A DNA stretch of 64,000 nt from NCBI GenBank assembly GCA_026636295.1, contig CP089451.1, forward strand, positions 930,001-994,000, in the 5' to 3' direction. This DNA is from Medakamo hakoo. Its lineage: Eukaryota; Chlorophyta; Trebouxiophyceae; Coccomyxaceae. Position 1 is the first letter of the stretch, and each line of letters starts with the position of its first letter. Shown one piece after another: positions 59,990 to 64,000 of the stretch. The notes below the pieces were generated by a model. The model saw nothing but the letters and a program-made list of their open reading frames with translations, searched no databases and was not told the origin of the DNA. The position numbers and the translations under genes were made by a program.

Positions 59990-61777
59990 TCAAAGCACGC
60001 CGACCAGGCGGGCGAGCGCGCCCGCGACAAACGCGAGTGGCCCGCTGCCGTCGGCGAGCGCAGCGCTCACCGCCGCGGGCGTCACGGCCGCGTCCGGGCC
60101 GACGAGCGCCGCGGACCAGGCGCCGAGGTCGTCAGCCAAGCGGCCAACTTCAACGGCAGCAGCGCCAGCGCAGAGGGAGGCGAGGACGGGGCGGCCGCCC
60201 GGCAGGAGCGGCGGCGGCGCCGGGGCACCACCGCCCACCGCCTGCGCCGCCCGCAGGCGCCAGGCCATGAGCGGGGGCAGCACCCCGTACAGGGCCGTCA
60301 TGCCGTACCCGCCGACCGCGTTGAGGACGGCGAAGAAGGAGCCCGGGTTGGCCAGGGCGGCGGCCAGGGGCGGGCCGAGGACCAGGGCGAACGCCAACGC
60401 ACGCAGGCCGGGCAGGTCGCCAGTTGTTGACGGGGCAAGGGGGGCGCGGGCGCGCTCGTTGCCGTCATCGACGCCCTCGCCCTCGCCCTCGCCGTCCAAG
60501 CGAGCGGAGCTCAAGGCCGCCACCAGGCGGCGCAGCGGGCCCGGTGCGGACGCGGCGGACGACGACGCGGCGTCCCCGCCGCCCGCCACCCACTCCCGGG
60601 CCGCGCCCCGCAGTTCGGCGATGACCGTCTGGGACAGGCCCAGGCTGGTGCCCAGGCAGGACGTCGCGATGGCGAGGAGGGAGAAGCCCGCCACGCCCGC
60701 CCGCATGCCGGGCCCGCCCATGGCCATGACGGCTTCCAGCGGGTCGGCGAAGCCGGCCTGGCCGCCGCCGCCGGCGCTGCCGGCGGCCAGGGCCATGGCC
60801 ACGCCGTCCCACGTCCAAAACATGAGCAGCGGGCACGCGCTGCCCAGCAGGAGGGCGGTGCGGACGGACCGCCGGTTGCCGCGCAGCTGGGCGCAGACGA
60901 CGGGGACGAGGTCGTGGTAGACCAGGGCCAGCAGGACGACGGGGATGGAGGCCGGGGCGGCGCCCCAGTCGGCGGACGTGACCAGGGAGGCCCAGTCGGC
61001 GTCGCCGCCCGCCGCGCCCGCCGCGACGATGCCGCCGTACAGCAGCAGCAGGCCGGCCGTCATGGCCCGGTTGACGGCGTCGACGGCACCGCTTCCCGCA
61101 AACAGGACGGCGCCTGTGGCGGCGACGAACGCGGTGGCGCCCGCGGCCGGGGACGCGGCAGCGGCCAAGCCCGACCCACCCAAGCCGGCGGCGACGAGGT
61201 CGCCCGCCTTGGCTATGTACGCGACGAGGAGGGCGTAGGACAGCGCCAGGTAGGCGGTGGAGACGAACGCGCCGCCCCTGGGGCCCAGGGTGGCGGCCGC
61301 CATGTCGCGGAGCGTGACGATGTCGTCCTCCTCGCCAGCCGGCGTCGCGTCGTCGGCCGAGGACAGGGAGGGCGGGGCGGGCGGCGCCGCCCCCGCCCGG
61401 CGGGCGTCCGCGACGGCCAGGTTGACTTCGGCAATGAGCAGGGCTTCGGCTGTGAGGGCGGCGCACACGCACGCCAGGACGGCCGCGGACGGCCCAAAGC
61501 CGGCGGGCGAGCCGACGGCGGGCAGCGCGAGGATGCCCGCGCCGATGGTGGACCCCAGGATCAGGGCGACCGCGGACACGATGGACGCGTCGGTCGGGCG
61601 CAAGTCTTCCAGGGAGGGGAGGGCGGAGCCGCGCGGCATGCGTGGGGAGGAGGGCGGGGACGGGGACCGGGAGGTGGAGGGCGCAGGCCGGGTCGGCGAC
61701 GACGTGGCCGCGGCGGGGGCGCCGCGCGTGGCCGGCCGGCCGCGCGACGCCGGCCGCACAGCGGCCGACTGTGGCAT
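59990..61777 (-). CDS. Trp/Tyr permease-like amino-acid transporter (HAAAP family), plastid-type
   Basis: Predicted aromatic amino-acid carrier. Single exon, 595 residues. The first 60 residues are Ser/Pro/Arg-rich (MPQSAAVRPASRGRPATRGA), consistent with a plastid transit peptide. Helix 1 has the family hallmark ALILGSTIGAGILALPAVG. Further hydrophobic helices carry VLACVCAALTAEALLIAEVN, TAYLALSYALLVAYIAKAGD, FVAATGAVLFAG, VVLLALVYHDLVPVVCAQL, and GFSLLAIATSCLGTSLGLSQ, for a total of about eleven. A loop with an acidic, low-complexity insert (GEGEGEGVDDG) lies late. Homologues occur in plants and gamma-proteobacteria. It is divergent to MBF1 over a 970-bp gap. Confidence 0.88.
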   Translation of the reverse strand: MPQSAAVRPASRGRPATRGAPAAATSSPTRPAPSTSRSPSPPSSPRMPRGSALPSLEDLRPTDASIVSAVALILGSTIGAGILALPAVGSPAGFGPSAAVLACVCAALTAEALLIAEVNLAVADARRAGAAPPAPPSLSSADDATPAGEEDDIVTLRDMAAATLGPRGGAFVSTAYLALSYALLVAYIAKAGDLVAAGLGGSGLAAAASPAAGATAFVAATGAVLFAGSGAVDAVNRAMTAGLLLLYGGIVAAGAAGGDADWASLVTSADWGAAPASIPVVLLALVYHDLVPVVCAQLRGNRRSVRTALLLGSACPLLMFWTWDGVAMALAAGSAGGGGQAGFADPLEAVMAMGGPGMRAGVAGFSLLAIATSCLGTSLGLSQTVIAELRGAAREWVAGGGDAASSSAASAPGPLRRLVAALSSARLDGEGEGEGVDDGNERARAPLAPSTTGDLPGLRALAFALVLGPPLAAALANPGSFFAVLNAVGGYGMTALYGVLPPLMAWRLRAAQAVGGGAPAPPPLLPGGRPVLASLCAGAAAVEVGRLADDLGAWSAALVGPDAAVTPAAVSAALADGSGPLAFVAGALARLVGVL

Positions 61778-62747
61778 CGCACGGCCGCCTCTTCCTCTGC
61801 CACCAATGTCATGCAGGCCGGCCGGCCTCGGACATGTGCCTGCCGGGCCGGAGACCGCTGGTGACGCGGCCAACGGCGGCACGGGAGGACAGTGTGCGGC
61901 CAACCGGCTGCGGCGCGGCGCGGCCGACACGGGCGCGGGGGTATGCGTCCCACGGCCGGCACGGCCCACTTCACGCGCGTGCGCCCGCATCAAATTGAGG
62001 CGGCGGCGGTTTGCCTCTGACGCGCACGAGTGTCGGAACGCGGGTTGAAGGACGTCGACGGTGCGGGCCGGGCGCGCGTTTGCCCAGGGCGCGGAGGCAC
62101 AGGAAAAATTGGGCAAGGGCAAAGCGTGCGTGCGCAGGACGTGCGGCCGGAGGGGGCCTGCTCGCGGCCACTTGCACGCGCCCTGAATTTGAGCACCAAC
62201 GTGCACGCCTGACGCGGGCGCGGGCAAGGTCCCGCGGGCAGGGGAACAGGGCGCGCGGCGGGCGAGAGGGTCTTTAGCCGTTTCGCACGTGCCAAGGAAA
62301 CGTGGGAGTGTGGCACGCAGTTTCTCCCGCGAGTGTGTTCTCACTCTGCTGTTTAGGTGCGTGGGTGTTGCAGGGCGTGTGTGTGCGCATCGAGCTGGTT
62401 CCCACAGCGCACGCACGGGCCGTGCTCCTAGGCCCCCGTCCACAGGCTCAAACTGCATGGATGAGGTGGCAGGCTGCGCAAGGCGCGGTCTTGTGCCAAC
62501 CTGCGGCCGTGTGCCTGCGCGCCCGCTCCCCGCCCAATCGGCCCGCCCACGGCCGGTCGCGGCCAGTGCCAAGGCCGTGTCTCGCTTCGTCGGGCAGGTG
62601 TGTGGACGGCTCTACGCTCTCACATTGCCCGCGCTCACGCTGCCGCCCTCCCACCTCCCCAAAACCGCAGCCCCTTCCGCCGCGTTCCGCCGCACACCGC
62701 GTGCTCCTTTTCCTGTTCCTCCGCCGCACACACCCCGCACACCAACC
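61778..62747. other. 970-bp divergent intergenic region
   Basis: Longest gene-free stretch. It separates the aromatic-permease start (minus) from MBF1 (plus). It contains a CCAAT box at about 62534-62538 and several GT/CA clusters (62332-62350, 62370-62385). Splice-like sites suggest a possible 5' UTR intron for MBF1, which cannot be verified. No protein domain recognised. Confidence 0.5.
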
Positions 62748-63574
62748 ATGGCGCATATGCAGGGCCAGGACTGGAACCCGGTCGTTCTGTCTAAGCGCCG
62801 CCCCGGCGCCAAGGAAACGCAGACGCCGGCGGTAGGTTTTTGGATGGGGGAGGGGAGGACGCACGCGCCGCGCGCCGCGCACGCCCGCCTGTGCCACCCT
62901 CCGCTCACAAACATGCCCACGCACGCTCAATCCATCCAGGCTCTGCAAGCGGCCCTGCGCGCCGGCCAGGTGGATGCGGTGAAGAAGCATGCCGCCGGGT
63001 CCAACCGGGCGCACGGGTCGGGGCCGGGCAAGGACGCGGCCAAACTGGACCGCGAGACGGAGGAGCTGTCGCACGAACGGTGGGTTTGGTGTTGGTGTGT
63101 GGAGGACGGCGGGCGCGGCGGCCGTGCTGCGGCCGGCGTGGAGCCGGGCGGCAGGGCCTGCGCGCCCGCGCGGGGTCGAGCGGCGGGCGGGCGTCGGCGC
63201 CGTCGCGTCGCGGCACAGGCGGACACCAGCGACCAACACTAGTGGACCCCCCGGCCCTGGCGGGGTTGGGGTGCGCTCACGCGGGCTTCCGTGCCGCCCC
63301 GTCCGGCGTCTCGCACACACACGACGCCCACCCACCCACCCCTCCCCCACTACCACCCCGCCTCACACCCCACAGCGTGTCCTCCGACCTGAAAAAACGC
63401 ATCATGGCCGCCCGGCTAGCCAAGAAAATGACGCAGGCCCAGCTGGCGCAGGCCATCAATGAAAAGCCGCAGGTCATCCAGGAGTACGAGTCGGGCAAGG
63501 CCATCCCCTCGCCGGCCGTCCTGTCCAAGCTGTCCCGCGTGCTGGGCGTGGTGCTGTCCAACAAGAAAAAGTGA
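62748..63574 (+). CDS. MBF1: Multiprotein bridging factor 1, transcriptional coactivator
   Basis: Bridges transcription factors and TBP, and on ribosomes restrains frameshifting after collisions. Exons 62748-62831, 62940-63079 and 63376-63574 give 140 residues; donors GTAGGT and GTGGGT, phases match. The N-terminal MBF1 region has MAHMQGQDWNPVVLSKRRPG, then ALQAALRAGQVDAVKK and DRETEELSHERVSSDLKKRI. The C-terminal HTH domain has MAARLAKKMTQAQLAQAINE, KPQVIQEYESGKAIPSPAVL and SKLSRVLGVVL. The length equals that of the plant proteins, with no truncation. The only introns are short. Confidence 0.96.
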
Positions 63575-63734
63575 GGGGGGTGTGTGGGGTGGCGTGTTCT
63601 GCGCGCACTGCGTTCTTTTGCAAAACAACACCATTTTTCTCCAGGCGTATGAAAAGAAAAGCTGGAAAGCAGGGGGGGGGCGTTCGTTTTTCTCTACAAA
63701 GCATGACTCGCCCTGCCTCTCTCATTCTCTGTCT

Positions 63735-64000
63735 CTACCCACGGCCGCGGCCGCGGCCCCGGCCCCGGCCAGCGCCGGCCGTCTTGGCTTTCTTCTTGGC
63801 CGGCGGCGCCGGCTCAAAGTCTGGGTCGGCGGACGGCGCGGGCGCACCGGGCGTGGCCGCGGGCTGCTTGCCACGCCCACGCCCACGGCCCGCCGGCCGC
63901 TTGGCCGAGCCGGAGCCGGAGGCCTTGCCGCTGCCGCCGCCGCTGCCACCACTCCCACCACCGCCCGCCGCAGCCAGCGTCTCGGCGTCGTCCATGAGGA
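63735..64000 (-). CDS. C-terminal part of a Gly/RG-rich, probably nuclear protein
   Basis: Minus-strand frame open from the right window edge to a stop at 63735-63737. A Met at 63995 could start an 86-residue protein, but the frame stays open to the edge, so it may be the last exon of a larger gene. Sequence features are Gly/Ser low complexity, then KRPAGRGRGRGKQPAATPGA (AT-hook-like), a short PDFEPAPPAKKKAKTAGAG nuclear-signal patch, and a GRGRGRGRG tail typical of RNA-binding RG motifs. No domain identified. Convergent with MBF1. Confidence 0.55.
   Translation of the reverse strand, partial: LMDDAETLAAAGGGGSGGSGGGSGKASGSGSAKRPAGRGRGRGKQPAATPGAPAPSADPDFEPAPPAKKKAKTAGAGRGRGRGRGRG

Noticed and set aside
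1-64000. Transposons, LINEs, LTR or virus-derived elements
   Set aside because: No reverse transcriptase, integrase, transposase, capsid or protease motifs were seen in any frame, and no long terminal repeats.
1-64000. CRISPR arrays, operons with Shine-Dalgarno sites, or bacterial origin of the window
   Set aside because: Spliced genes with GT-AG introns, transit peptides and spliceosomal proteins show a eukaryotic nucleus. No regularly spaced repeats were found.

Overview
The window looks like nuclear DNA of a green alga (Chlorophyta; a high-GC trebouxiophyte or a close relative would fit, but the species cannot be read from the sequence). Four observations support this. Base composition is extremely GC-rich, with C or G in nearly all third codon positions. 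Genes are split by short introns with GTGAGT, GTGCGT or GTGTGT donors and mostly CACAG-type acceptors. TGTAA motifs, the usual chlorophyte poly(A) signal, follow several stop codons. The gene content is plant-like: plastid uroporphyrinogen decarboxylase, an ELIP-type chlorophyll-binding protein, nuclear ClpP, a vacuolar-type H+-pyrophosphatase, a DUF1818 protein, a folate-biopterin transporter and an AMI1-like amidase.

I resolve 36 protein-coding genes, about one per 1.8 kb. Split genes were assembled by matching donor, acceptor and reading phase at every junction. No rRNA, tRNA, CRISPR array, transposon or virus-derived element could be supported.

Layout. 0-8.2 kb: H+-pyrophosphatase (5' end outside the window), GET2/CAMLG-like ER receptor, amidase, secreted GH5 glycosidase and a DPY30-domain protein. 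8.6-25.3 kb is rich in plastid genes: DUF1818 protein, TrpC-like barrel protein, a conserved unknown, UROD, LysM protein, a membrane-anchored LEA-like repeat protein, ClpP and ELIP, with Ku70 between them. 25.6-38.1 kb: a PPR-like protein and a small basic protein whose reading frames overlap, the tRNA m1A58 methyltransferase TRM61, an SDR, a giant Ala-rich coiled coil, a TPR/J-protein and an mARC/MOSC protein. 38.1-51.2 kb: EDEM3-type mannosidase-like protein, two low-complexity unknowns, splicing factor AAR2, an ABCG half-transporter, a NYN-domain protein and a PRXL2-like protein. 51.3-64 kb: an unknown Lys/Ala-rich protein, EMC7, a secreted unknown, a folate-biopterin transporter, PRP17, a Trp/Tyr permease-like protein, MBF1 and the end of an RG-rich protein.

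The genes are mostly unrelated housekeeping functions, but the architecture is striking. Many neighbours are head-to-head pairs sharing 65-300 bp, so bidirectional promoters seem to be the rule. Three genes serve ER biogenesis or quality control (GET2, EDEM3, EMC7) and two serve splicing (AAR2, PRP17). The most unusual locus is at 27193-27197 on the minus strand, where the stop of a small basic-protein ORF and the start of a PPR-like ORF share an A (TGATG). That is a candidate bicistronic nuclear mRNA.
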